NCBI GenBank assembly: GCA_020740775.1 | Contig: JAHEWK010000002.1 | Location: 3,968,001 to 4,032,000 of the forward strand | Reading direction: 5' to 3' | From: Ilyonectria destructans | Taxonomy: Eukaryota > Ascomycota > Sordariomycetes > Hypocreales > Nectriaceae | Length of the DNA: 64,000 bases | Shown: positions 22,913 to 35,354 of the stretch, one piece after another | How positions within the stretch are numbered: position 1 is the first letter of the stretch | Layout: the number at the start of each line of letters is the position of its first letter | Program-made: the position numbers and the translations under genes | Notes under the pieces: generated by a model | Seen by the model: only the letters and a program-made list of their open reading frames with translations | Told to the model about the DNA's origin: nothing | Databases searched by the model: none

Positions 22913-23795
22913 ATGGCAAAGAGTAGGTTCCCAACTAATCACAACATCGTCGCATCACCGCACAATATAATCCGCTGGCATCGTCACCGTCGCTGACATA
23001 TAACCTCGTTAGACGCCCCTCTCGGCCTGGCTGGCCTCCTCCTAACAGCCGCCTCCATCGTCCTCCTATTCTTCATCATTCTTCCCGGCGTCACCGACAC
23101 GGCGCCCCTCAGAAAGACCTACTTCCTGAGCGCCGATACCCACAGCATCACTGGTGCGCGCACCACCACTCAGTGGACATATTTCTACTTCTGCGGACCC
23201 AACAACAAGGACTGTAGCAGCGCCCGTCCTGCACCTGCCTTTGGTCGCGCCTGGGACTCGAACCCCGACAATGCGCCCTCGGAGCTTGTCGGCAGCCATG
23301 GCGGCCACACCACGTCGACCAAGTTCTTCTACATGTGGCGGTTCGCCTGGGTCTTCATTCTCATTACCCTCTTCTTTGAGGTCTTGGCTTTCTTCTCCGG
23401 CTTTCTTGCCTGTTGTGGCCGCCTGGGCGCTGCCATCTCGGGTCTCGTCTCTCTCGTCGCTCTTTTCTTCTCCTCGCTCGCAATGTCTCTGATGACGTAT
23501 GTCCCACCCCCCCAATGCCAATGGCACCATCACTAACTTTTCTAGTGCCACATTCGTCCTTGCTCGTAACGCCTTCCACTCGGAAGGTCGCTCTGCTAAA
23601 GTCGGCGCCTACGCCTTCGGCTTTGCCTGGGGCTCATGGGCAGCTCTCTTCCTCGCTACGATGCTTTTCTGTGTTGGTCTGCGTGGTGGTGGTGACAAAC
23701 AACCTTCTTCTGGTGGTCGCTCGTGGGGTCGTCGCAGCCGTAGTGTTCGCAGTCACACCTACGATGGCCGCCGTGTCAAAGACGATTACTCCTAG
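22913..23795 (+). CDS. SUR7/PalI-family plasma-membrane protein
   Basis: Tetraspan membrane protein of the family that marks eisosome-associated plasma-membrane domains and influences cell-wall and stress responses. Exons: 22913-22922, 23013-23496 and 23546-23795 (247 residues). The tiny first exon encodes M-A-K plus one base and splices to give MAKNAPLGLAGLLL. There are four membrane segments: GLAGLLLTAASIVLLFFIIL; FAWVFILITLFFEVLAFFSG; GAAISGLVSLVALFFSSLAM; WGSWAALFLATMLFCVGL. The first loop carries the family cysteine pair (YFYFCGPNNKDCSS). The cytosolic tail is basic (RSWGRRSRSVRSHTYDGRR). After the TAG stop the same frame stays open for 100 more codons. The family call is firm; the exact paralogue (Sur7, Fmp45 or Pun1-like) is not. 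Confidence 0.9.
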
Positions 23796-25087
23796 CGTGG
23801 GACATCGTCCTTGGCCACTGAGTCTGCCAGCCCACGGTGTACGCAGGCACCACCACGGGTGCCCGTCGTGGATGGCGCCGCTGACGATAATGAGGATGCG
23901 GAGAGCAGCGTAATCGAGAACAGCGCAATTGAATTGCGTGATGTTTCTACTGAGGAAAGTTCTCTTGATGGCCGGAGCCTGGAGTCGATGAGTTTGAGCG
24001 ACCACGACAGCAATGCCACCGTCAGTACATCCGCAGCAGTGGTAAACGGTCCTGGGGGTGGAACAAGACGAAAGCAGTTGCCCACCCGTCACCCCTAATT
24101 CTGACTTTGTACATGCTATGCTGTCGGAGCGGGTGGGATCCGTGCCGTCGCGGCCCGTGTCTCTAGTTGGAGTCACCTACTGCCTAATAGTCTAAATTAC
24201 GAATTGTATGATTTTAATAAACCTTCTCGTTACCGTGGTCGTGTGTTAAGTGAGACATGGTGCCTATCAAATTCGAAGGACATGAATAAATCGATGATGT
24301 CGTGCACCAGATTTGGCGTCAATGAAAACGTATAACTTGGCTTCTTTTATGCGCTATTGACCAAAGAATCTTCACTTCAAGTATGGTAGGTACCTATGTG
24401 AAACACCGTGATCAACCCACTCCACCTCCTCTTTTACCCGCACACCAACCTCACGCATGCCTCATCCAATGCAGTACCAAAACGGAAGCCGAAGTTGCCC
24501 TCAAAGCCTCTCTTTGCCGTCTCTTTCCCATCATCATATGTACATACTCCGAAAAGACTCAAAAAAAGTGACGTTTCCCCCCTCCATTCCCATCCCAGGT
24601 TCCAATTCCGTAAAGCATAAGTAAATAAAAAAACATTCTCCCATCTTGTTTGTTCACCTGGAGGAGTTCCCGTCTAAAAATGCCGTCCCAATGCGTGTAC
24701 AGGGGCCATTTGTGCAAGGAAAAAAAAGGAAGAACATGAGGATGAAAACCCAACAAAAAGAAAACGTGTAGGTGGGGGACAAAGTGGAATAACGACAAGA
24801 TGATCCAACCTTGACGCTTGATGTGATTGATGATGGATGGGGGGGAGCTGAAACAAAGAAGCCGCCAATCGTTGCTATCCAATGCTGTGCGATGCTGGTG
24901 AGGAGTAGAGAAAATATCGATCTTTTATGCCAACTAGATGCCCGCTCTGTTGGCTTTGTCCAAGGGGATTCCTATCCGGCCGTGTAATGTTATCTGCATC
25001 AGGGGGGAACGCAAGTGAAATGGGGAAGAGTGGTAGAGATGCAGAACTCGCATGACAGTGAAACATTTCCTCTTTTGCCGGACGTCC
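23796..25087. other. Convergent intergenic region with 3' UTRs
   Basis: Contains the in-frame open stretch 23796-24098 after the SUR7-family stop, then AT-richer DNA to the end of the Pbs2 gene. No independent gene is supported. Confidence 0.5.
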
Positions 25088-26623
25088 TTAAAATGTTATC
25101 GGCCCCGCCCCGATGAGCGGGCTCCCGATGGGGCTGACGCTATCGAGCGGTGCGGCGTGCAATGCTGGCTGGGATGGGCCGCTTTTATCCAGGCCGTCTT
25201 CCTTGCGCTTCAGCACAGCATTGACCCACTCAGCCACCTCGGGATCCTCAGTGGTTGAGCCCAGATCAATCTTGCCGACAGCCTCAGCGACCTTCTCGGC
25301 TTCCTCGCCCTCTTCGACCTCCTCGGTGATGGTCTGAGGCTTGGTGAACTCGATAAGCCAGGGGTGCTTCAGGAGCATGGCGTATGTCGGTCGCTTCATG
25401 GGGATTTTGTGCAGACACGCCTTGACGAAGTCCTTGGAGGCATCTGAGTAGCCTTTGTCGGGCATGGAGGGTGCGTCTCCTTCGACAATTGCCTGTACCA
25501 CAGAGTTAGCTATCACCACGAATCGCATATGAGAATAGGGGTTGGACGTACGCTCAGTTGACTGAAGATGGTGGAGGACACCTCAGGAGGATAGGGGTAT
25601 GCGCCCTTAGCACATTCGATAATCGTAAGCCCCAGGCTCCATACGTCACTTTGAACGCTGTACGACCCATCACTGTTGCCGGCCGGTGCGAATCCACCAC
25701 CCGAGATTCTCTCAGGTGCCATGTAGCTCTGGCATCCAATGTTTGTCCTGGCTTTGCTGGCAACGAGGTTGCCGCTGACACCAAAGTCACAGATCTTGAT
25801 TTGGCCGCGGGTGTTGATCAGGATGTTTGTTGGCTTGACATCGCGGTGGATAATGCTATGCTCCTCCTTGAGTGACTTGAGCCCCATGACTGTCGAGTAT
25901 GTAATCTTTCGCAACACATTTTCCGGGATGCCGCCACTGTATAGCTTGTCGATAGAACCGCCGTCCATGTGTTCAATGCAGATGTAGACGGCGCCTTCCT
26001 GGAAAAATGCACCATAAAAGTCGATGATGTAGGGTGATACACACTCGTGCAAGATGACCAGTTCCTTGAGAATGGTTGTGAACTTGGCATCGTCAAGCTC
26101 TAGGCGCATCTCCTTCATGGCCATGATTACACCCGAAGTGCCGTCCTCATTTCCGGTCGGGCTTTCCGTCGAGTCCTCCGTAGGCCTAATTGGAGAGGGA
26201 TCGGATCGGCTTTGCTGGATCGGCAAGGGCTTTCCCCCCAGGCCTTGACCAAACCGGGGGGCTCTCCGCTTTGCGTGCTTGACCTTGTAGACTGTTCCAT
26301 AGTTGCCCTTTCCTAGCTCGCATAACACTTCCACTTCGTCGAGAGAGATGCTGAACGTCTGGCCGTTGGCGAAGTTGACTCCTGTCCTGGTAATGGTGGC
26401 CGCGCCGTCGAACGTGACCCAGCCCTTGTCCGTGTCAATGTACTTTTTGAAGTCATCCATCTTCGAACCATGGCCGGATCCGTTTGGGTTTTGTTGTTCG
26501 GGCTTGTCTCCCCCCATGTCTGAGAGCTTGAGACCACCTGGTCGTCGCATTCCGGTAGGAGAAGGGGTGCTGCCTCCCATATCTGACAGCTTCATGCCCA
26601 TCCCACCCATGCCGCCCATACCA

Positions 26624-26655
<32 letters not shown>

Positions 26656-27162
26656 CTTCGCCCTCCTCTCACTCAGTGACGACTTTGGTACCACGGGGGC
26701 GGATTTCGGGTGCATGGGGCTGGGCCGTTGCATATTTTGGGGGATGCGCACATTCGGCGGGAAGCCGTTGGCCATGCCTCCTGGCGGGGACTGTCCCCCG
26801 GGCGAGGAGGGGCTCACGGGAGACATGCCCTTCTGTAGTCGCTGCTGGTGCAGTGCTCGTGCCTTGGCCATAATGCTGTTATCCATGGTGGCACCAGCAC
26901 CGCCCGCGAAGCTAGACGAGTGTTGCACAGGGTTTCTGGCCATACCTAGCAGCCCAAGGGCGGTAGAGTTGGGGTTTATATTGCGGGGATCGGAAACGGA
27001 TCGCAACGAGGGGACTCGCTTGGGGAAGTCGTCAGGGCTGTCCGGGGCTTCGAGCGGCGTGCTAGGTTCGGATGATCCATCAGAGCCTGGAGACGCAGGC
27101 GTAGACAAATCCCGGTATTCGGACGCCTCGTCCGGCGTGGCCGGAACGTTGTCGGAGATCAT
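25088..27162 (-). CDS. pbs2: MAP kinase kinase Pbs2 (HOG osmostress pathway)
   Basis: Dual-specificity kinase that phosphorylates Hog1/p38-type MAPK under osmotic and other stress. Exons 25552-27162 and 25088-25492; the intron has donor GTACGT, a GCTAAC branch point and acceptor TACAG. It encodes 671 residues from ATG 27160-27162. The long N-terminal regulatory region is Ser/Pro-rich and carries a Gly-Gly-Met repeat (26,608-26,655) and two KLSDMGG motifs. Kinase motifs: LGKGNYGTVYKVKH, lysine in IMAMKEMRL, HRDVKPTNIL, DFGVSGNLVASKARTNIGCQ (activation loop keeping the S-x-x-x-T spacing) and SYMAPERI. A linker of about 45 residues sits between the glycine loop and the catalytic lysine. The frame stays open upstream of the ATG with conserved-looking sequence (FDLPPDSPLA), so the true start may lie in an unseen upstream exon. 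Confidence 0.93.
26608..26655. repeat. In-frame Gly-Gly-Met coding repeat in pbs2
   Basis: Runs of CCCATGCCGCC-type units (plus strand) encode about seven GGM tripeptides in the regulatory region of Pbs2. Unit length of 9 bp keeps frame. Confidence 0.85.
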
Positions 27163-30100
27163 GGCGAGAGGAGAGTCGGGTGGAAGGTCGAAAGCGACTG
27201 CGGGGTGGGTAGAGTTTTCGGAGGAGCAAAGACCATGAAATATGGCAGACTCGGCGAGGCGGATGTGTGTAAAATCAGAAGAGGGAGGGAACAAGGCCAA
27301 CCTGGGATGTTGATCGGTAGACGGGCTGCGATCGATTCGATGCGCACGCGAAGAGCGATGAAGGGGGATGGTGCGATTTTTGGAGCTAAAATGGACTCTC
27401 GCAGCGAGCGGTCTAGACTGTGGCCGGCGACCAGGGCCGTTGGGGAATGAAGGCCACGGATCGATGTTCTGATACTCTGATATCGGGCGGATGGCCTGAA
27501 ACGGCGAGGATACGTGTTGAGTGGACTTGGGTGTGGGTTTTTTCTTCCTACCGAGGTTGCGAAGTGAGGCTCAACCACATGGCCATCCAAGAACGGTCGC
27601 AAGAGGAGGGAGAGGGCGCGAGGGAGACGTCGAGTTTGGCTCGCGGGACTCAAGCGGCGTATTCGGCGGGGGAGTGTCCCGTACTTTAGTTGTGCGGTCG
27701 AGGTGGAACTAGGACAGGATGGTTAGGTACTGGACGGAGCAATTCGCATCGGCGTGGGTGCTTGATGCAGTTGATGCAGTTGATGCAGGCGACACCGTTG
27801 ACTCGTACCTCAGGGGTCCCGGGATGAGCTGCAGAAAGCCGCACGAGGCAATTGACCTGGGTATTGATGCGATGCGCACCTCTGCGGTGGTACGGTGCTG
27901 CGATGCTGTGCTGCGATGCGGCGCTGCGGCCAGGCGATGTACGTCCGTAGTAGGTAGCGAGGGCTGTGAGTTGCAGCGAGCTGGATGCGGGTGCGGGGTC
28001 GCGGCGGGCAGCCCGGGCGGGCGAGCGAGCGAGAGGAGGGGCCAATGAGTTGGATACAGCTGCAGACGGCGTCGACGCAGGCGAGAGTCGAGGCGAGGGC
28101 GCGCAGGGCAGCTTTGGTGAAGCTCGGATGCGGATGAGGTTGAGAGGCGGCACTGGTTTAGGTGTGCCGGAGTATAATGGCGGTGGTTGACGATTTGTCG
28201 GCTCAGCTCATGGCCGCTGGCAAGCTGGGCAGCAAACCAAAACCAAGGCACAAACAAGGCACGACACACACACAGGCGCCGTAGGCAGGGCCAGGCCAGG
28301 GCGGCAAAAGAACTTGGGTGACGTCCCCTGTTGGGCTGGCACTCTGGGGGCTCTAGGCTACTGGGCGCTGCACTGCCACGGTTCCGGCGGCACCGTAGCA
28401 CCCGCGGCGCCCGCTACTGGCCATGGGGACCTTTACAGTGGAGGCTACAGGGGACGCCGAGTGCACGAGCACTGAACTGTACAAGGGACTCTCTAGTAGC
28501 AAAAGGCCGCTGGGCTGCAAAATCCGACTCCCGCGGCGCCGGACCAGGATAATTCTTCAAGGTTCCCAGTGTAAATACTAGTGCGTAGTTCGTTCTGTGC
28601 ACAGCAGTACACTAGGATCGATAGAGTCATACGTCTGCGAGAAGTCACTCCTAAGCTTTGTAGCATGCAGCCAGAAGTGGCGATGTAACGAGCCACAAGA
28701 CGCGTCGCCATCCATTGCTCGTGGGCAAGGACAGCCACCTTGATTCTCGTTTGTTCCATGAGTCAGAGACCCTCACTCAAGACACCCGCTGTATACGACT
28801 GGAGTCCAAAAACTCTTGTTTTGCTGGCCGAGCTAGCAGTCTCGTTTGCGACTTCACATGGATTGAAAGCAGCCCGCGATGACGCTGTCATAGATCCAGT
28901 ATGTCATGTGTGGCTTGACAATGGGTCTTGGGCCTTGGCTTGGGCGTTAAGTGGTAAATTAGCATGCCCCACTGCCATGTCGTCCACCCGCTCCGCCCAC
29001 GTCTCTGGTTTTCTCTGGATAGTGACGTTGACATTTGGCATGGATCAGGCAAGGATTGCCATCAGACGCCATCACATCGCGGGTAAAAAAAACCAAGACA
29101 CGGCAAAGCCCAATGCGACGCCAAACGAACCAACAGGATTTGCGTCGGAGCCCTTCCCCGGATATCTAATCCTCTGACTAATAGGTGGCGCATGCGTGGC
29201 TTGGGTATTCTTAGAGACTGCTTTCAAGATGTTGAAACTTGAATGCCGTCGTCCCCCGGTCAAGGATGATGCTGACGATGGAGGACTTGGTGTCATCGCA
29301 CAGATTCTCATTTGATCCTGATTCTACCCTGAAAACATCATCGGTCCTTTCTATCGGACATACCAAAGTCAACGCCGATGAACTATTTTAATACTGAGAA
29401 GCGTCTAATCTGCTCAAACAAGTTTTGCTTACCGAGTGTAACAGGTTTTGCCGTTACACAAGGAATGCACGTCCGGCGTTGAAAGTTGAAACCCGCAGCG
29501 GCCTCCAGCATCTTCTGTTTCACGATTCGTGTGAGAATGTGACATGGCAGATCGCCGCTCGGTGCATTATCCTAAACCTCCAACGCACTGCGGGGGATCA
29601 TCGCTTCCCGTCACACTTGGAGGTGGAGAAAATCACCCGCTTGGATGCTGATGCGTCCGGCAAACGCTATGGAGTTTCAGATGTAGCAGAAGGCAAAGAT
29701 TTTCGCATACCGAGAACATGGCAGGTACAGTGACTGCATGTTCCTTGTTGCTCATTACTCGTAAAGCCATTGCGTAAAACAGCGCGATATGTCGTCAAAA
29801 AACCTGGTGTTAAGCGCGCATTATCAAGAGATATGCGTGGCACACTCTACAGACGTGGCTGGGTAAGTGTCGCTGGGCTGTTCTCGACCAGCTTCAGCTA
29901 GCGCCACAAGACAGAAGAAACGAAACCGAGAACAACTAACTTACAGCTCGACATGGATGCTTATCATCAAAATGTAGTTTTCTGGCTGCTGCGCAGTTTG
30001 TGCGACGAAGTGGTCTGAGACTTTGAGGTGGCACGCCTAATTTGCGCCGTGATTGAAAACCCCCATTATCGCCACCCGGACTAACGTACTTGGTCGAAAC

Positions 30101-31637
30101 TAGTCGAGGCTATCGACGGTCGTGACAACTGATTCATGGTTTAGAGATAACAAATATCAAGAGCCCTTCTGACCATAAAGCGACTCACAGTGCCGACTGC
30201 ATACAGGAAAAGGTCTCGTGACAGTTCTCTCGTCCTCGAATACTCCCCATTCACACCGTGGACCTCTCCATCGAGATTCGGAGCATCGTACGCTGTCCTC
30301 ATCGTGATGCAATTGTCCGCTGTTGGCTGGTTGGTTGCCGTTGGAGGCGAGGCACGCGCCGACCTCTTAGCGTCGAGAGCCGGACAACGTGCCTCGAGCT
30401 GTCCATGACGACAATCCTAGCGGGCGCCACCCCCGTTTCCATCCAGGATCGGTCTGACCCAGTGGCGCCCCCATCCCAAGTGGTTGCCGCGATCCCTGTT
30501 GAGAAATTCGATCGCGTTGCCTAGTACGTATCGGTATCGTTGTCACCTTTATTTGCTCGGCGCAGCACGGCGAGTCGCTGGTCGCGCAAGGCCGGACACT
30601 GGCGATCTAGACCATTTCTAGGCACACATTTCCAGGCCATTCCGAACATGTCAGTCCACGTAGGAAGGACGCGCACACCCTTTGATGACGGGGAGAGTTT
30701 AACCATCTCGCATACTGCCTTTGCTGCCAACCAACCAGCCAACCTCTGCCTCATCGCAACGTACCTGGGCGACCACGGCGAGCTTCAGGCAAAGCACCCG
30801 ATCGATTAAATGGCTTGGCGCGCGTCGACGTGTCATCGCGCAGCAAGTGGGATCCCAATTGGTACCAACCAAGTACCCTTACCCCAGGGCGGCGCGGCGA
30901 ATCCTCATCTGGACGACCTCCTGACTACATCGCCAAAGTCTGCTAGCGGTGCCAGGACCGGTTTCACAGGCGCCCGTGGAAACCACCCACCGGCACCTCC
31001 ACTTGGGATCCTCTGGCAGCTTCGGTAGCAGGCTGTCCCGCATGGCCTTACAATGGCCGGTGGAACCACCAGGCTGTCGCGATGGACGACACGCTGTAGC
31101 TCCGTGACATTGGGGGTAACCATCCAGTAACAAACGCTGTCGCAAGCAGGCATCGCATTGCGCCTCGTTTCTTGATTAGGAGGAGCGTGCGTTTTATTTC
31201 CACGGTCCCTTAGACTACTACCCACGTAGTGACCTCTCGCCTAGTAGCCCTGCCTACAAGTACCTCTAAGATGCCACTCCGGCACCGCCGCCCTCGCCCC
31301 ATCGAGAACCCACACTGACGATTGATGGGTGGCTCTGGTATTTTTAATCTTGATCTGCCCATTTTCGCACTTCGTCGCGCTCTTCCTCCCACTTACCATC
31401 CATTGTCGCGCGATAGAGGTGCTGCTCTCCTTTCTCGGACAGTCATCTCCCGCCAAGCGCTGCTTGTTCTGCCAGCAGATAAGCTTATCGCACCCGATCC
31501 ACCTTTGCCACCAGCGCCTGCACGCTGCGCGTTCCCGTTTCCGCCCGTTGGTGCCTTATCAGCCACCTTCGCCCTCCGATAAAGCGTTTCCCCCGAACCT
31601 CTTCTACAACAACATCACATAACATCATAGTATCTTG
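27163..31637. promoter_or_regulatory. Long divergent intergenic region between pbs2 and the PIN-like carrier
   Basis: About 4.5 kb. The left part (27.2-28.6 kb) is GC-rich, with a 9-bp tandem repeat TTGATGCAG x3 at 27762-27788, and probably holds the long pbs2 leader. The right part (31.3-31.6 kb) is pyrimidine-rich and is the likely leader of the carrier gene. Several 70-230-codon frames exist but none has domain-like content or supporting splice structure. Confidence 0.4.
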
Positions 31638-33426
31638 ATGGATTCGACGAACTCCTTTCCGGCGCCGACGTCGTACCGACTCATGCAGTTGACACAACTC
31701 GCTCAGAATTCATACGAATTGCCTTTCCAAGCTCTCAACACCCCCGAAACTCACCCGTCGCTGCCGCATCTATGTCTCCTCGTCTTCGAAGCCGTTCTTG
31801 AGGTCGTCTGCGTCAGTCTTCCGGGCTACATCATCTCAAGGCTCGGCCACTTCGATGCCGACAAGCAAAAGTTTTTGGCGAACTTGAATGTGATGCTCTT
31901 TACGCCATGCCTGAGTAAGTTCATTCCCTCACCTCTTATTCAGACACCTCTAACTGTCTTGTTTCCAGTCTTCACAAAACTCGCCTCTCAGCTCAACGCT
32001 GAGAAGCTTTCCGATCTGGCCATCATCCCCGCCATTTTCGTCATCCAAACTTTCGTATCCTGGGCTGTCTCCGTCGTCGTTGGCAAACTTTTCGGCTTCA
32101 ACAGACGAGCCGCCAACTTTGTCACTGCCATGGGTGTTTTCGGCAACTCCAACTCGCTTCCCATGTCTCTGGTCCTCTCGCTGTCTCAGACCATCAAGGG
32201 TCTGCATTGGGACAGAATTCCGGGAGACAACGATGATGAAGTCGGTGCTCGAGGTATTCTGTACCTGCTCATCTTTCAGCAGCTTGGTCAACTCGTTCGT
32301 TGGAGCTGGGGATACCACGTGTTGCTGGCCCCCAAGGAGAGCTACCCTGAGTACCAGCAGGAGATTGCTGAAGAGGGTCAGCGCCGCCATTCCGACGGCT
32401 ATGAGGAGGAGACGCAGCCTCTCATCAGCGGTCTCGACGACGACGACAGCTGCAGCATGGACTCACAAAGCTATGACCCCGCTGGTCGCACACCCATTGC
32501 GAGCGCCTCAAGAGTCTCCCTCGCCGGTTCTGGCGATGACCTCAAGAAACCCCATATGAAGAAACGTGCGACTGCCGGAAGTGTCACTCCCGTCAATGAT
32601 AGCGAACGCGACGACGACTTGCTTACTTTCCCTCGGATTCGTTCCGTGGATGATGACGATGAGTCCAAGGGGTTCTTTTCCTTGGTCAAGGCTAAGTTCG
32701 GGCTTTGGAAGTGTACTATTTCGGAAGCGATCAGCCGTCGGCACGAAAACCTGCCAGGTCCCATCCTCGCTTTCTTCGGTTTCATGAAGACAGTTGGGGC
32801 CAAGTTCAACAGCTTCATCTGGGAGTTCATGAACCCCCCGCTGTGGGCTATGCTGTGCGCCATCTTGGTTGCGTCCATCCCTACCCTGCAGAGACTCTTC
32901 TTCGAGGAGGGGTCGTTTGTTCAGAACAGTGTGACCAGTGCCATCCGTTCCAGTGGTAACGTCGCTGTGCCACTGATTCTGGTGGTTTTGGGCGCCAACC
33001 TAGCACGCAACACCACAGGCCATGACGAAGCCTACGATCCCGAGGAGGAGCGCGTCGGTAACAAGCTTCTTATTGCTTCGCTACTCTGCCGGATGGTGCT
33101 ACCAACCGTCATCATGGCTCCAATTCTTGCTTTGATTGCAAAGTACCTGCCAATCAGCATCCTTGACGATCCTATCTTTGTCATTGTCTGCTTCTTGCTC
33201 ACTGGCGCTCCCAGCGCTCTTCAGCTGGCGCAGATCTGCCAGATCAACAGCATTTTCGAGAAGACCATGGGCAGAATTCTATTCCAGAGTTATGTCATTT
33301 GGTAAGTCACGGAACCCCTTTCTCGGTGTTATGTATGCCGAATTCGCTAACACGTATTGCAGGATTCTTCCCTCCACTCTTGTCCTTGTTATGATGGCCC
33401 TCGAGGTCGTCGAGTGGGCCAGGTAA
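31638..33426 (+). CDS. PIN-like auxin-efflux-type membrane carrier
   Basis: Member of the Mem_trans (auxin efflux carrier / PILS-like) family, an integral transporter whose fungal substrate is unknown. Exons 31638-31914, 31969-33301 and 33363-33426 give 557 residues. The first intron is 54 nt and stays open if unspliced. The N-terminal helix bundle includes HLCLLVFEAVLEVVCVSLPG and NVMLFTPCLIFTKLASQL; the family's Asn-containing segment is MGVFGNSNSLPMSLVLSL. A cytosolic loop of about 180 residues is acidic and Ser-rich (SGLDDDDSCSMDSQSYD). The C-terminal bundle includes NPPLWAMLCAILVASIPTLQ, AVPLILVVLGANLA and FLLTGAPSALQLAQICQIN. The last exon supplies only ILPSTLVLVMMALEVVEWAR. A TTG lies directly upstream; the ATG at 31638 was chosen. 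Confidence 0.92.
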
Positions 33427-33886
33427 TAAAATCGGGCTTTGGGGAGCTTCAGAATTATGCGCGAACCAATATGTCTCTGCGCATGTCGGAAGATCAACCC
33501 CTGAGGCTTTTGCTATTTCGACGGTCTCTTCGAGGCTGTCTCTTTCGGCGTTGGTTAGGTTAGAGGTTCTTCGGATATTGGTGGGGTCAAACAGTGGGGC
33601 CGGAGCCACCTCGAGCTGTGCAGCACAGCTCTGTCGGACTCACTTTTGAATACACGGGGATTATTAGAGAGCTTTGGGTCTTTGGAACGCTTCGGACAAA
33701 GCGGGAGTTTGAGCGTTGGACTGGCTGTCCTTGCTTGTATTTTAGAAGATATCGAGCAAATAACGGCTCTGCTACTCCTTTAGGATGAAAATCCAGGACA
33801 CGTTCTACCTCTGGTCCCTACTGGGATTAAATAATCATATTATTATTCATTGAGTTGAAATAAGGTGCTTTGGATCCGTCCCGGTA
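33427..33886. other. Convergent 3'-3' spacer
   Basis: Between the PIN-like carrier (plus) and the PNPOx-fold gene (minus). Presumably both 3' UTRs; nothing else seen. Confidence 0.5.
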
Positions 33887-34813
33887 CTACCGAGATCCAT
33901 TGACAAGGTTCTCACTCTCCGGCACTAGCGCCCAATCTCTCACAGTGCCCTTCCAGTCGCTGATTCTCACGTCCTTGATATCTACAAGCACAACTCTGAC
34001 CTCCTCGCCAGCGATGAAGCACTCGCGGCCTCCGTCTTCAACAGGACCAGTGTCGCGGGGAAACGGCTGGGCGTTGGAATCGTCAAAGGTGTTGTTCTCG
34101 AGGTGCTGGTCGCGGTAGTACTTCTCCTCCTCGGAGCCACTAGGGACGAGACGTGCGGCGCCACCAATGGTCGCGCTGATGCTAGACAGTTCCGATGTGT
34201 TGAGGTTGATGAGCATCGAGGCCAAGCTGGAGCGGTGCTCGGGTCCGGGAGAGCCGCCGGAGGGCCGGCGGCCTTGGGTCGGTGGGCGGTGGGAGACCCC
34301 TGTGGTTCGGTTGAATATTAGCTGCCTGCGCTATGTGGTGTGTGATCTGTGAACCTTGGGTTCGCAGAAGGAGAGGAGGCTCACAGTCGTGGACGAGGAG
34401 GGAGACGTTGGGGTTAGTGACGAGGTTTGTCATCTTGCGGGAGGCCGGGTTGGTAGTCATGACGATGACGGGGGCCGAGGAGTACGGCGACGAGGGGAGG
34501 TAGGTGTAGTTCATGAGCGAGACATGGGGCACGTTATCGGTGCAAGTCGCAAGATGAAGCTATAGTGATGAACCAAGCAATCGAGTTAGCAAATCATTTC
34601 TCTTCTCTCCAAATTCCGCATCGTCAAGTCTTCTTGTCTTGCTCCGATCTGCTGTTTCGGGCGGTCGGCGGGAGAGTGCGGGGGAGGGGTCGCGCGACGT
34701 ACGAAGCGGGCATTCTCGAGGCATTGAACGACGTCCGGGGGCAGGGTGGTGGTTGTCTGCTTGTGGGTGTCGCCCTCGGAGGCCTCGGAGTTTAGTGGTA
34801 TTTGTTGCTCCAT
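33887..34813 (-). CDS. Pyridoxamine-5'-phosphate-oxidase-fold flavoprotein
   Basis: Exons 34703-34813, 34385-34559 and 33887-34299 give 232 residues. All three junctions are in phase, and the first intron (143 nt) is long for this locus. The core HLATCTDNVPHVSLMNYTYL followed by VIVMTTNPASRKMTNLVTNP and VSLLVHDW is the FMN-binding split-barrel pattern of the PNPOx-like superfamily. The C-terminal half has GAARLVPSGSEEEKYYRDQH and EVRVVLVDIKDVRISDWKG. Fungal members of this subgroup (yeast YLR456W/YPR172W-like) are uncharacterised and lack proof of pyridoxamine oxidase activity, so no reaction is claimed. It is divergently transcribed from the carboxylase gene with 541 bp between start codons. 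Confidence 0.85.
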
Positions 34814-35354
34814 GGCGAGATGTCGTGTCGTGCGAGTGCGATGTGGGAGCTGTTTGCTGAGATAAGTTCTCGCGATAGGTGTCGTGCGCGGGACTCGCGG
34901 GATGATGATGACATAAGTTGCTGAGCTTGCAGCAGTGGCGGGGCTCTGTTGAGGTCGCACAGCGGCTTAGTCACCTGAACCGAGAGCTGGAGCACGTCGG
35001 ACAGTGGGGACCACAGCGGATGATGGCGCTGGAGTTCTGGCGGACCTCAGCGGGCTGATCCACTGTCACGGGCAGTGACGTAGCGGGGCTCTTCCTCAGT
35101 GAGATCTGGGGAAGAGGCGCCCGGACCCGGCTACACTCGGTTCCCCGCGGTCACGCTCGCCCTTGGACGGCTTGGATCAACCGACGGGACGGCATAGGAA
35201 GCACGCGGCATAACGATTGCGACGAGAGAGAAAGCCTTTTCTTCTTCTATTTGATACCTCACCCGCTCGCTTGCTGCTCTCTCTCACCCGAGCTCTTGAG
35301 GCTGCTCTAAAGCTATACTCTGTGCATTGGCCGCCCTCTCTCCATCCGCCTGCC
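34814..35354. promoter_or_regulatory. Divergent promoter: PNPOx-fold gene / methylcrotonoyl-CoA carboxylase
   Basis: A 541-bp spacer between the two start codons. The carboxylase side is pyrimidine-rich near the start (CTTTTCTTCTTCTATTTG). No specific factor site was assigned. Confidence 0.5.

Noticed and set aside
26303..27238. A 311-codon plus-strand frame opposite the pbs2 gene
   Set aside because: It is the antisense of the Pro/Gly/Ser-rich Pbs2 regulatory region; its Pro/Met repeats are mirror products of the Gly-Gly-Met repeat.
28740..29177. A 145-codon plus-strand frame between pbs2 and the PIN-like carrier
   Set aside because: No domain-like segment and no splice partners; isolated in spacer DNA.
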